From the NCBI GenBank assembly GCA_903900155.1, contig CAIUMD010000005.1:1-38643 (forward strand): 38,643 nt of DNA. Direction: 5' to 3'. Source of the stretch: an uncultured Caulobacterales bacterium. GTDB taxonomy: Bacteria; Pseudomonadota; Alphaproteobacteria; Caulobacterales; Caulobacteraceae. The notes below the pieces were generated by a model. The model was not told where the DNA came from. It worked only from the letters and a program-made list of their open reading frames with translations, and made no database searches. A program made the position numbers and the translations under genes. Positions within the stretch are counted from its first letter, which is position 1; each line of letters starts with the position of its first letter. Shown in pieces: positions 31,357 through 38,643 of this stretch.

Positions 31357-32163
31357 CTAGCGGCCGAAGGCCTTCTCATCCAAGGCCCGGACGAAGCGCA
31401 GCAGGCTCAACACGGTTTCCAGGACGTACTGGCCCTCCGCGCGCTTCAAGAGATCGTTGTCGTGGGCCAGGCTGTTGTTGTTCCGCACGTGGTTGAACTG
31501 CTCGAAGATTTGGACAGTGGACTTGGCGATCTTGTGGGAGATCTCGTCCAGGCCGCCGTTCTGACGCAGAGCGTTCATGTACCGCCCTGCCCGGCCCTGA
31601 AGGGTTTCGTGCTCTACCACCGCCAGCCCGGCCGCTTCGGAGAGCGCGGCGAACTTCTTCATGCAGTAGGTGTGCAGCCGGTCCAGGGCCGCGTGCGGCG
31701 CGTTGGCGGCGATGTCGCGTTCGATCGCGTCGGCCAGGGCGTTCAAGGTGGCGTCGTCGGTGAACCGCTCGATCTCCAGGTTCGGCGCATCGGCCGCATC
31801 CCGCGCCAGCCGCGCGACGATGGCCTGGTATCGCTCCGCCAAGCCCGGCTCCAGCGGCTCCATGCCGTGCTCGCGTTCCAGCGTCCGACGATGGTTGAGG
31901 AAGGCCTGCAGCACCTCGGCCTGGGCTTCGGGTGTAAAGGCGTAGATCAGCGCCCGCAGGCGATTGGCCTTCGACGGCCCGCGCCCCGTGTACATCGGCG
32001 CGGTGACATCGACGTTGAAATGCCGCGCCACGAAGGCGTTGAAGGTCCGGTCGCTGAAATTCAGCACGTAGCCGTCGCCCATGCCGAGCACCGGCTCGAT
32101 GACCAGCATGTCCATGGCGGTGACGCCGTCCGGATCGGGTTGCGGATCGAAGAAGGGCCTCAT
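31357..32163 (-). CDS. Abi_C-type HEPN protein (abortive-infection-like)
   Basis: A 268-residue protein. The C-terminal third (FEQFNHVRNNNSLAHDNDLL, then KRAEGQYVLETVLSLLRFVR) matches the abortive infection C-terminal domain, and Arg227...His234 (RNNNSLAH) forms a HEPN R-x6-H ribonuclease motif. The N-terminal part (about 1-150) is a separate domain of unknown family with helical stretches. Abi_C proteins are linked with phage-triggered growth arrest through RNA cleavage. It lies 75 bp downstream of another HEPN-like gene on the same strand, so the two may be cotranscribed. Confidence 0.85.
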   Translation of the reverse strand: MRPFFDPQPDPDGVTAMDMLVIEPVLGMGDGYVLNFSDRTFNAFVARHFNVDVTAPMYTGRGPSKANRLRALIYAFTPEAQAEVLQAFLNHRRTLEREHGMEPLEPGLAERYQAIVARLARDAADAPNLEIERFTDDATLNALADAIERDIAANAPHAALDRLHTYCMKKFAALSEAAGLAVVEHETLQGRAGRYMNALRQNGGLDEISHKIAKSTVQIFEQFNHVRNNNSLAHDNDLLKRAEGQYVLETVLSLLRFVRALDEKAFGR

Positions 32164-32238
32164 GGGTCCGCGCGCTCTGTTGAACCGTCGCCTCAGTCTG
32201 CACCGCGCCAGTCGATCGGTCTCGATGCAAAATCGCGG

Positions 32239-32772
32239 CTAGGCGCCGTCAGCCGCGATCTGCAGCGGGAACACCGTGTCGATCCCCCAGGCGCAGAGTT
32301 CGAGCGTCCGCAACGCCATGCCGGGCGGATGGATCTCGGAATTACCGTGGGCGAGCGCATTGCGCAGCAGGATGATCACCTCGACCTGGTCGTCGAGGAT
32401 CGAGGCGCCCGGCACGAGCTTGGGAAAGACCCCAGCCTTGCGCGCCCGGTCGACGAGATTGCGCAAGGTGCCCTTCTGCTGCAGGCCGTGGCCGTTGAGG
32501 CGATGCTTCAAGGCCAGCTCGAAGGCGCCGAACGCCTGGACCTCGCCGACCACGAACAGGTCGTAGTCGAAGAAGGCGTAGAGCATGGCGTTGCGCGCCC
32601 GGTCGTAGGCGTCACGCACCTCAGCCGGCGCCGCGCCGGCCAGGGCCACCTCCTCGATCATCTGGTGATGGTCGGCGATGGTCATGAACCGAAGGCCTTC
32701 GCCCTCAGGCACGCAGAGGTTGTCGAAGCGGCTGTCGGGCTTCAGGATCTCGTCGGCGGACTTGTAGGCCAT
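32239..32772 (-). CDS. HEPN-like protein, 177 aa
   Basis: A helical 177-residue protein with LLRNALAHGNSEIH near the C-terminus (Arg137-x4-His142), a HEPN motif. A long helix before it reads YDLFVVGEVQAFGAFELALK, typical of helix 1-2 of these proteins. No nucleotidyltransferase partner (MNT) is adjacent. It is upstream of the Abi_C-type gene on the same strand. A role in defence or as a toxin is plausible but not shown. Confidence 0.8.
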   Translation of the reverse strand: MAYKSADEILKPDSRFDNLCVPEGEGLRFMTIADHHQMIEEVALAGAAPAEVRDAYDRARNAMLYAFFDYDLFVVGEVQAFGAFELALKHRLNGHGLQQKGTLRNLVDRARKAGVFPKLVPGASILDDQVEVIILLRNALAHGNSEIHPPGMALRTLELCAWGIDTVFPLQIAADGA

Positions 32773-32835
32773 GGCCCAGCTTAATCACGCGGCGACGCCG
32801 CCGCGAAGGCTGGCCCGACCGAACGCGGCGGGGGG

Positions 32836-33792
32836 ATGATGTTCAAGAAGCTGTTCGGCGAACCGGCCAAGGTCGCGCCCGAGGTCGACGACGACCTGAA
32901 GTTCGTGACCAAGAGGTCGGCCAGGGTTCACAGCCGCGACCTCTACGGCCAGTTCGCCAAATCCCCCAACGGCCGCTTCGTCCTGGTGTGGTCGGACGCC
33001 GACCCCGACGCGCACCGCAGCGGCCCGCGCGAGGACGGTCCTGGCCGGTATGTCCTTCTAGACGGCGGACAGGTGATCGCCGAAGGCCGCCTGGAGCGTC
33101 CCCACGATGGCCGGGTCGCCAACACCGGCGTCTTCGTGCTGAACGACTGGATGTTCGGCCAGGGCCTCCTGTGCGGACGGGTCTGCGCTTTCGCCGCCGA
33201 CGGCCGCGCCCTGGTCGCCCACACCGTCGAAGCCAACCTCTACAACAACGGCCTGTCGCCCGACGGCGCCTATGCGGTCGCCCAGACCGCCAACGCGCCC
33301 AACGCAGACGGTAACCAGCTGTTCGTCTTCGACCTGGCTGCAGGCGCGCTGATCACCCGTTTCTCACCCGAGATCGGCTGGGCCGACACTTACAAGTTCG
33401 ACGCCAAGACCCGGACCCTTCGGTTGCGCCAGCGCGACGGCGGCGAGTTCGCCTTCGGGTTCGACGGGACGTTCATCGACCGCGAGGCCTGGATCGAACA
33501 CGGCCTGGCGGCCGGCAAGCCGATGGTGCTGGAGACGCTGCTGCGCGAGGCCGGCGGCAAGGTCGACGCCGCCCTGGCCCGCCGCTGGAAGGACGGCCTG
33601 GCCCGCGCCATGGCCAATCCGGACCTGCATCCCGCCTACAAAGCCCGTCTCTTGCGCTACGGCGCCGAAGGCTACGAGGCGGACGGCGACATCGCCGCCG
33701 CCCTGACCGCCTACGAGGCCGCGGTCGCCGCCGACCCCAAGCTCGGGGTCAAACGCAAGATCGCCCAGCTGCGTCAGCAACTCGACGCCTAG
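32836..33792 (+). CDS. Hypothetical protein, beta-propeller-like with C-terminal helices
   Basis: A 318-residue soluble protein (start MMFKKLFGEP). Residues 40-230 show repeating four-strand blades (SPNGRFVLVWSD, GQVIAEGRLER, SPDGAYAVAQTA, NQLFVFDLAAGALITRF), as in WD40/beta-propeller proteins. The last 90 residues are helical and resemble a TPR-like repeat (ALTAYEAAVAADPKLG). No family is given. Two ATGs follow a G-rich tract and either could start. Confidence 0.75.
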   Translation: MMFKKLFGEPAKVAPEVDDDLKFVTKRSARVHSRDLYGQFAKSPNGRFVLVWSDADPDAHRSGPREDGPGRYVLLDGGQVIAEGRLERPHDGRVANTGVFVLNDWMFGQGLLCGRVCAFAADGRALVAHTVEANLYNNGLSPDGAYAVAQTANAPNADGNQLFVFDLAAGALITRFSPEIGWADTYKFDAKTRTLRLRQRDGGEFAFGFDGTFIDREAWIEHGLAAGKPMVLETLLREAGGKVDAALARRWKDGLARAMANPDLHPAYKARLLRYGAEGYEADGDIAAALTAYEAAVAADPKLGVKRKIAQLRQQLDA

Positions 33793-33877
33793 CCGAGCGG
33801 GCCGTTGAAGCCCTCGGCCAGGTTCGACATCCTGCCTCCCACGCCGAGGCCGACTCGGCCAACGAGACCTGCAGTCC

Positions 33878-35242
33878 ATGACCGAAGAAGCGGCGGCCGA
33901 CGGCGACACGCCGTGGGTGATCCCCTCGGAGATCCGGTTCGACACCCTGCTGGGCAAGGACCTGGAGGAATGCGTCTACTGGCTGCTCGACGCCATGGGG
34001 GCGCAGGACCTGGAATGGCGGGTCGGCGGCACGGGCGGCGGGGCCGCTGATGGCGGCCGCGACCTGGCCGCCGCCTTCTATGCGCTCACCCCGGCTGGCG
34101 ACATGGACCGCAAGCGATGGTGGTTCGAATGCAAGGGCCGCTCCAAGACGCTGGAGGCCGACCAGGTCAAGGCGGCGGTCAACAACGCGCTGGGCGAGCC
34201 TGGCCTCGACTACATCGTCATCGTCACCAACACGACCTTCACCAACCCCACCCGTGATTGGGTGGTGCGCTGGCAGCAGGCGCACCCCACGCCGGTCGTG
34301 CAGCTGTGGGACGGCGTGACGCTGGAGCGGATGCTGTCGCGCCAGCCGCAGGTCGTCATGCGCTTGTTCGCCCAGGCGCTGAGCTTGGAGGGCCGGGTCA
34401 AAGCGGCCAAGGATCGGTTCTGGGGCCGGCTCGAATTCGTCGCCCCCAAGCTGCTGGCCGAGTTCTGGGCCGCCCGGCGCGAAGTCGACCTGGACGGCAT
34501 GACGCTTTTTGCGCTGATCGCCACCGAGTTCGCGGCCGGCTCGATCGCGCAGCGGCCCTGGGCCGCCGACCTCGACAAGGCCAAGCTGGCCGAGACCCTC
34601 CAATACGCCATCGCCAACATCTTCTATCTGATCCAACGCGCCGAAGACGCCGGTCAAAGATCCGAGCCGCTGCTGCGCGCCCAGGCCTATGTCGTGCTGG
34701 TCGCCCTGCAGGCCTTCGGCCCGACCGCCGTCACGGAGCTGCTGCGGGTGCTGATGGCGGGCGATCCCGACAATCCCTACCCCGATGTCGTCCAGAGCAT
34801 GCTTCTGATGCCGATCATCGACCAGCTGCTGGGCGAACTGCAGGAGGTCTGTTCGTCCGACTGTCAGCGGTTCACGACGACCTTGCACGCCCTGCGTACC
34901 GAAGACGGCGACGAGGTCGAAGACTACTGGTGGCGGCTGGACCAAAGGGGCTTGCCGCGTCTTGAGGACCCGACCGCCCACCTTCGCCTGGAGCGCACAG
35001 GGGCGCCCTGCAAGGTCGGCTTCGCGCTGAACGACGAGGTCACTTGTCCGCTGTTCGACGCCGAACCGACCCTGGAAAACCTGGAAGCCATGCTGACGGT
35101 GTTCGCCAAGGTCTCGGCGTTCCGGAAGATCGACGCCCAAGGCCGCCATGCCGAACGCGTGGCTCGGATCGCCGAGTTCAACGCCAGCCCGCTGCGCCGG
35201 CCGCCCACTCCCACGCCGGCTGAGGGCGGCGAAACGGCCTAA
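33878..35242 (+). CDS. Mrr-like restriction endonuclease domain protein
   Basis: A 454-residue protein. The N-terminal 130 residues have the Mrr-type PD-(D/E)XK core: LGKDLEECVYWLL helix, ADGGRDLAA with Asp62, and WWFECKGRSK with Glu84-x-Lys86, followed by VNNALGEPGLDYIVIVTNTT. The following 300 residues are mostly helical and unassigned, including a TPR- or HEAT-like stretch. Mrr proteins cut modified DNA (type IV restriction), so this may defend the element or host. The ATG at 33878 has no strong ribosome site. It stands alone, convergent with 35271-35477. Confidence 0.82.
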   Translation: MTEEAAADGDTPWVIPSEIRFDTLLGKDLEECVYWLLDAMGAQDLEWRVGGTGGGAADGGRDLAAAFYALTPAGDMDRKRWWFECKGRSKTLEADQVKAAVNNALGEPGLDYIVIVTNTTFTNPTRDWVVRWQQAHPTPVVQLWDGVTLERMLSRQPQVVMRLFAQALSLEGRVKAAKDRFWGRLEFVAPKLLAEFWAARREVDLDGMTLFALIATEFAAGSIAQRPWAADLDKAKLAETLQYAIANIFYLIQRAEDAGQRSEPLLRAQAYVVLVALQAFGPTAVTELLRVLMAGDPDNPYPDVVQSMLLMPIIDQLLGELQEVCSSDCQRFTTTLHALRTEDGDEVEDYWWRLDQRGLPRLEDPTAHLRLERTGAPCKVGFALNDEVTCPLFDAEPTLENLEAMLTVFAKVSAFRKIDAQGRHAERVARIAEFNASPLRRPPTPTPAEGGETA

Positions 35243-35270
35243 GACCACCTCGCCACGGCCCCGGCCGGGC

Positions 35271-35477
35271 TTAGTTCATGACCTTCTTGCGGATGTGCTG
35301 GGCCGCGCGCCGCATGGATTCCGCCTCGCGGGGCTTGCCCACGTGATCCAGCGTGACGGCCGCCATTTCGGCGCGAGCCACGACCTCGGCGAGGCTGGCG
35401 CCGGGAAAGGCCTCGATCAGGTGGCGCGAGGCCGTCTCCCAGTCGACGTCATCCAACGATTTGGGCGGTTTGGCCAT
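35271..35477 (-). CDS. Hypothetical protein, 68 aa
   Basis: A small helical, basic-ended protein (MAKPPKSLDDVDWETASRHL ... HIRKKVMN). Possibly a DNA- or nucleic-acid-linked protein, but no family is recognised. It is downstream of DUF2274 on the same strand, 60 bp away, and convergent with the Mrr-like gene. A TTG two codons earlier is an alternative start. Confidence 0.6.
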   Translation of the reverse strand: MAKPPKSLDDVDWETASRHLIEAFPGASLAEVVARAEMAAVTLDHVGKPREAESMRRAAQHIRKKVMN

Positions 35478-35537
35478 GTCCAAGGCTAACGTCGAGGGAC
35501 CGCGCCCGTCAAAGCACAGTCGCCTTGATGCCCCGGC

Positions 35538-35762
35538 CTACTCGGCGCGCCCCCGCCGCCCGCGCACGAAGGCGCGGTCGGTGGCCATGAACTGGTCGAG
35601 CATTGGCACGATCAGGCGAACCGGCTCGGCCGCCTTGCCGCCGGTCTGGGTCGCGTGGGCCTGGGCGTAGGCGACGAGGTTGCGGTGGGTGGCGGCCGGA
35701 ACGTCCACCGTCATCTTGACCGGGGTCTCGTCCTCCAGCGGACGCAGTTTCAGCTTATTCAT
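35538..35762 (-). CDS. DUF2274 family protein
   Basis: A 74-residue protein with the DUF2274 pattern: LRPLEDETPVKMTVDVPAAT, then HRNLVAYAQAHA and EPVRLIVPMLDQFMATDRAF. Members are found immediately after trbI in alphaproteobacterial Trb clusters. The ATG overlaps the trbI stop (ATGA), confirming operon membership. Its role in conjugation is unknown; the shape resembles a ribbon-helix-helix-type DNA-binding protein, which is inference. Confidence 0.9.
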   Translation of the reverse strand: MNKLKLRPLEDETPVKMTVDVPAATHRNLVAYAQAHATQTGGKAAEPVRLIVPMLDQFMATDRAFVRGRRGRAE

Positions 35763-36907
35763 GGACGGGCTCCCACGCGGTAGGGCTCAAGGACGAGGTC
35801 CTTGCTGAGTAGGACGCGCAGCGGCGCCCCGGGGCGGATGGTCAGGGTCGGCGCGCGGTCGAGACTGCGGCCCACGACTTGGCGCCCGACATCGCTGACG
35901 GCGTCGGCGCCGCCACGTCGAATGGCTCGGACCAGGCTGGACTCGTCGCTCGACGAGCCGGTCTCGGCCCCGATCGCCAGCACGGTCGAAAGGCCCGCCG
36001 CCGCCAGGATCCGGCCGCTGTGGCGATCGACGCCATCCTGCAGGCCGGCCATGCCTTGCACGTCGGCGGCCGGGAGCTTGTCGAGCACGATGGAGCGGCC
36101 TGATGGCAGGATCAGCCGGGTCCAGGCCACCCGCAGGCGGCTCTGTCCGACCCGGATCTCCGCCTCATACTCCCCGACCAGCCGCGCGCCCGCCGGGATC
36201 AGCAGGAAGCCACCGCCGAGGCTGTCGTAGACGTCCTGGGTGACCTGGGCGATGGCCAGACCCGGCGCGTCCGACCGCAGGCCGGTGACCAGGGCGGCGG
36301 GGATCACCGCGCCGGCCTGCAGCACATAGGGCGAGGCCGGCGCCTGAAGACGCTCCACGCTCGTCGTCCTGGCGTCTGGCCCGGCGACCTCGGGCTTTAC
36401 GGCCGGCGAGGCCTGGCCGCCGCGATCAGCCCGCCCCGCCGCGAAGAGGCCACTCTGTTGGGCCGCGCGCCGCACCACCGCGCGCGCCTCGCGGTCCGGA
36501 TCGACCGGAGCCCGCGGCGGGGCGGGCGACGAAACCGACGCCTCCGAGGGCGACGCCAGCGGCGCATCCGACATCGCGCCCGCGCGCTGCGCCGCCAGGA
36601 TGGGCCGCCCCAGGTCACCGGGCAGTGGCGGCCCCAGCGCCGGCACGCCGGCGGGGCCGGCATAGCCTCGCGGCAGGGCCGTGACCCGTTCCGACGGCGT
36701 CGCCACCGGCGGCGGTTCGGCCCGCGGCGGGGCGGCCCGGCGATGCTCCAGCATCGACCAGCTGACGGCGCCGAACAGGATGATGGCGATGGCGGTGCTG
36801 CCGATGATCAGGGCGCGGCGCGACAGACGGGCCACGGGCGCGGGCGATCCACGCAGCCGCAGGGTCTTGGCGATGGCCTCTTCGGCCTGGGTGCGCTCGT
36901 CGCTCAT
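35759..36907 (-). CDS. trbI: TrbI, VirB10-like conjugal transfer protein
   Basis: A 382-residue bitopic protein: short cytoplasmic N-terminus, one transmembrane helix (ALIIGSTAIAIILFGAVSW, about residues 31-49), a long proline/alanine-rich linker and the C-terminal VirB10 domain (about 190-382). That domain includes AGAVIPAALVTGLRSDAPG, GGGFLLIPAGARLVGEYE and DKLPAADVQGMAGLQDG. TrbI spans the envelope and links the inner-membrane and outer-membrane parts of the mating-pair channel. Start and stop overlap its neighbours by 4 nt. Confidence 0.95.
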   Translation of the reverse strand: MSDERTQAEEAIAKTLRLRGSPAPVARLSRRALIIGSTAIAIILFGAVSWSMLEHRRAAPPRAEPPPVATPSERVTALPRGYAGPAGVPALGPPLPGDLGRPILAAQRAGAMSDAPLASPSEASVSSPAPPRAPVDPDREARAVVRRAAQQSGLFAAGRADRGGQASPAVKPEVAGPDARTTSVERLQAPASPYVLQAGAVIPAALVTGLRSDAPGLAIAQVTQDVYDSLGGGFLLIPAGARLVGEYEAEIRVGQSRLRVAWTRLILPSGRSIVLDKLPAADVQGMAGLQDGVDRHSGRILAAAGLSTVLAIGAETGSSSDESSLVRAIRRGGADAVSDVGRQVVGRSLDRAPTLTIRPGAPLRVLLSKDLVLEPYRVGARP

Positions 36908-37683
36908 CGGACCGCCTCCACACTGGCGGCCTGGCGGATCAGGCGCACGCGCTGGGCCTGGCGCTTGATCCCGAAACGCAGCTCAGCCCGATCGAACAGC
37001 CGCTCGACGACGATCCGCCGCCCCTCGATGTGGTAGTTGATGATCTCGCTGGTCTTGCCGTCGACGCCCAGGCGATAGAGGGGCGGCAGGTCGTCCAGGA
37101 CGACGCCCGGCCCGAACTCGACATAGGCGCGGTGACCATCGTCGAAGACCGCCAGCGGCCGCCAGAGCGGATGGTCGCCCTCGATGCGGTAGCCGCGATT
37201 GACCCGCGACAGATCAAGCTCGGCCGCCACGGGCGGCGCCTCGACCAGCACCGGCGGGCTGACCGGATAGACCCAGGAGACCTGGGCCTGCCAGGTCCGG
37301 GATGAGGCGCGAAGTTCCAGATAGTAGGTGCGCCGGTCGGTGTTGATCAGAAGGTTGGTCGACAGGTCCGGCTCGGTCGGCTTGACCAGGACATGGACGC
37401 GGCGCTGCGCCCCGGTCCCGCTCGTCGTGTCGCCGATCGTCCAGCGGGCGGTGTCCCCCGCCGCGATCGCGCCCGTTTCGACCAGCGCCTCTCCCGGTTC
37501 CAGGACGATGTCGGTGATCCGGCCTGGCATGGCGATCACCGGATAGACGCCGGTGTCCGACCAGGGGAAGGGCTGCATGCCGGCTGGGGTGGCCAGCGCC
37601 GGATCCACAGTTCTCGGTCCCGCCCAGACGGTCGAGGACAGCAGGGCGCAGGCAAGGCCCGCCGAAAAAATCAGACGGGTCAT
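36904..37683 (-). CDS. trbG: TrbG, VirB9-like conjugal transfer protein
   Basis: A 259-residue secreted protein with signal peptide MTRLIFSAGLACALLSSTVWA. The mature part has the TrbG/VirB9 layout: N-terminal beta domain (YPVIAMPGRITDIVLEPGEAL, WTIGDTTSG, HVLVKPTEPDLSTNLLINTD) and C-terminal domain (YRIEGDHPLWRPLAVFDDGH, IEGRRIVVERLFDRAELRFG). It belongs to the outer-membrane core complex with TrbI. The start is set at the signal peptide; the frame extends further upstream only in antisense-like sequence. ATGA overlaps on both sides. Confidence 0.95.
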   Translation of the reverse strand: MTRLIFSAGLACALLSSTVWAGPRTVDPALATPAGMQPFPWSDTGVYPVIAMPGRITDIVLEPGEALVETGAIAAGDTARWTIGDTTSGTGAQRRVHVLVKPTEPDLSTNLLINTDRRTYYLELRASSRTWQAQVSWVYPVSPPVLVEAPPVAAELDLSRVNRGYRIEGDHPLWRPLAVFDDGHRAYVEFGPGVVLDDLPPLYRLGVDGKTSEIINYHIEGRRIVVERLFDRAELRFGIKRQAQRVRLIRQAASVEAVR

Positions 37684-38366
37684 GCGCCGAACTCCTTGGA
37701 CCAGGACAGGGCCGTGACGAACACGCCCAGCGGGTTGCTGCGCAGGCCCTCGGCGGTGCGCGGCGGCCGCAGGGTGACGGTCAGGATCGCCGTCCAGCGT
37801 TCGGTGGCGACCAGCTGGCCATCGGCGAAGCGTTGCTCGGTCCAGGCCAGGCGAAAGCTGTCGGGCGAGGCGCGCACCACGCTGGTCACCGCCACCGTCA
37901 CCTGGGTCTTGCCGACCTGGCTGAAGGGATCGGCCCGCCGGGCATGGTCGGAGAGCGCGGCCGCGCCGTCCGTCGAGGTGAAGTCGTAGGCCCGCAGCCA
38001 GGCCTGGCGCATCAACACCGGATCGGTGGAGATGGTGCGCACGTCGGTGATGAACCGCGCCAGGGTCCAGGCGATCATGGCGTCGGTCGGCCGCGCGCCC
38101 TGGATCGCGGGGGCGACGACCCGGGGCTCGCCCAGATGATCGACCTGGACCACCCAGGGGGTGACCCCGCCCCGCAGGGACAAGGTCACCAGCCCAGCGG
38201 TGAGCCCGCCACTCAGCGTCAGCAGACCCAACGCCATCAGGCGCCAGTTGAAGGCCTGGACGCGGGCGGCGCCCAGCAGGTCGTCCCAGGCCTGGCCGTG
38301 GCGCTGGTACGGGGTTTCGGGCGCGGGCGTCTCGCCATAGCGCGCGGGTCCCTTGAGCAGGGTCAT
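37680..38366 (-). CDS. trbF: TrbF, VirB8-like conjugal transfer protein
   Basis: A 228-residue inner-membrane protein with one transmembrane helix (LMALGLLTLSGGLTAGLVTL, about 42-61) and a periplasmic VirB8-type domain. The characteristic TrbF opening includes NPYQRHGQAWDDLLG-like sequence (here TPYQRHGQAWDDLLGAARVQ), and later WTLARFITDVRTISTDPVLM and ERWTAILTVTLRPPR. It nucleates the translocation channel. It overlaps trbL by ATGA. Confidence 0.95.
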   Translation of the reverse strand: MTLLKGPARYGETPAPETPYQRHGQAWDDLLGAARVQAFNWRLMALGLLTLSGGLTAGLVTLSLRGGVTPWVVQVDHLGEPRVVAPAIQGARPTDAMIAWTLARFITDVRTISTDPVLMRQAWLRAYDFTSTDGAAALSDHARRADPFSQVGKTQVTVAVTSVVRASPDSFRLAWTEQRFADGQLVATERWTAILTVTLRPPRTAEGLRSNPLGVFVTALSWSKEFGA

Positions 38367-38643
38367 GATCTGTCCTCCGAAAGGCTGGGCGCCGCGCCGG
38401 CGCTGTGGTCGTCACCGCTGCCGGCGGCGTGGACGGCCATGGCCGCGCCATGGGTCATGGTCTGGCGACGTTCGAGATCGCGGGCCCAGGCGGGCTGGTC
38501 GGTCGCATCGCCAGGCGTGTTCGGGCCGCTGGGCGCGCTCGAACCGCCCTGCCCGCTAGGTCCGCCGGATGGAGGCGGCGGTGGTGGCGAGGAGGCTCCG
38601 CCCGAACTGGCCGCCCCACCGCCCCCTTGCGGCGGGTTCGGCG
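38363..38643 (-). CDS. trbL: TrbL C-terminal part (gene continues past the window edge)
   Basis: Only the last 93 codons are present; the 5' end lies to the right of the window. The visible part is the low-complexity tail typical of TrbL: GGASSPPPPPPSGG-like Pro/Gly/Ser-rich sequence, then DLERRQTMTHGAAMAVHAAG and the end SLSEDRS. Position directly before trbF in an ATGA overlap identifies it. TrbL is the VirB6-like polytopic inner-membrane channel protein. Confidence 0.85.
   Translation of the reverse strand, partial: PNPPQGGGGAASSGGASSPPPPPPSGGPSGQGGSSAPSGPNTPGDATDQPAWARDLERRQTMTHGAAMAVHAAGSGDDHSAGAAPSLSEDRS

Larger units (their letters stand above)
12862..38643. mobile_element. Putative integrative conjugative element or genomic island, right end outside the window
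   Basis: The left boundary is the dusA 5' end with a divergent tyrosine integrase. The interval contains mobile-element hallmarks at both ends (integrase and XRE regulator at the left; ardA, trbL-F-G-I and DUF2274 at the right) and defence-like or unknown genes between. It also contains imuA-imuB-dnaE2. Continuity from 13 kb to 38 kb is inferred; two elements, or an island beside core imu genes, would also fit. Confidence 0.5.

Noticed and set aside
36904..38451. A single 515-residue minus-strand frame over trbG and trbF
   Set aside because: Its N-terminal half is an arginine/proline-rich shadow of trbF; TrbG starts at its signal peptide at 37683.
1..38643. CRISPR arrays, rRNA genes, transposase-bearing insertion sequences
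   Set aside because: No regularly spaced repeats, rRNA sequence or transposase motifs were seen anywhere in the window.

Overview
The window looks like a high-GC alphaproteobacterial chromosome, most likely Caulobacter or a close relative. This rests on coding style, the alphaproteobacterial type of LexA box (GTTC-N7-GTTC), an imuA-imuB-dnaE2 SOS cassette, REP-like palindromes between genes and many ATGA gene overlaps. The species cannot be fixed from sequence alone.

Positions 1-12861 read as ordinary core chromosome. They hold tRNA-Asn, a glutathione transferase, glyoxalase I, an Atm1-type ABC exporter coupled to a lipoprotein, a LOG-family phosphoribohydrolase, two acyl-CoA dehydrogenases that look like the two subunits of one heteromeric enzyme, a divergent CobT-like protein, two paralogous small secreted proteins around a DUF1289 protein, a secreted aspartic protease and dusA.

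At 12862 the character changes. A tyrosine recombinase starts just outside the 5' end of dusA, the arrangement known for dusA-associated integrases. From there to the end of the window the content is accessory: an XRE regulator coupled to a 32-residue membrane peptide, a membrane protein plus soluble partner, an SOS-box gene followed by an SRAP (YedK/HMCES) gene, and a GHKL-ATPase/PD-(D/E)XK fusion followed by a small protein with a HEPN-like motif. Next come the LexA-boxed imuA-imuB-dnaE2 mutasome, ArdA antirestriction, a CoiA-like protein, an Abi_C/HEPN protein beside a second HEPN-like protein, and an Mrr-like restriction protein. The window ends in a Trb-type conjugation operon (trbL'-trbF-trbG-trbI-DUF2274) that runs off the right edge.

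The simplest reading is one integrative conjugative element entered at dusA, carrying defence, antirestriction and SOS-mutagenesis cargo. The second attachment site is not visible here, so two adjacent elements, or a core imu cassette between islands, remain possible. The best candidate for an undescribed system is the ATPase-nuclease fusion with its HEPN-like partner (18745-21422). Second are the membrane/soluble pair at 15456-16600 and the LexA-boxed gene at 16726.
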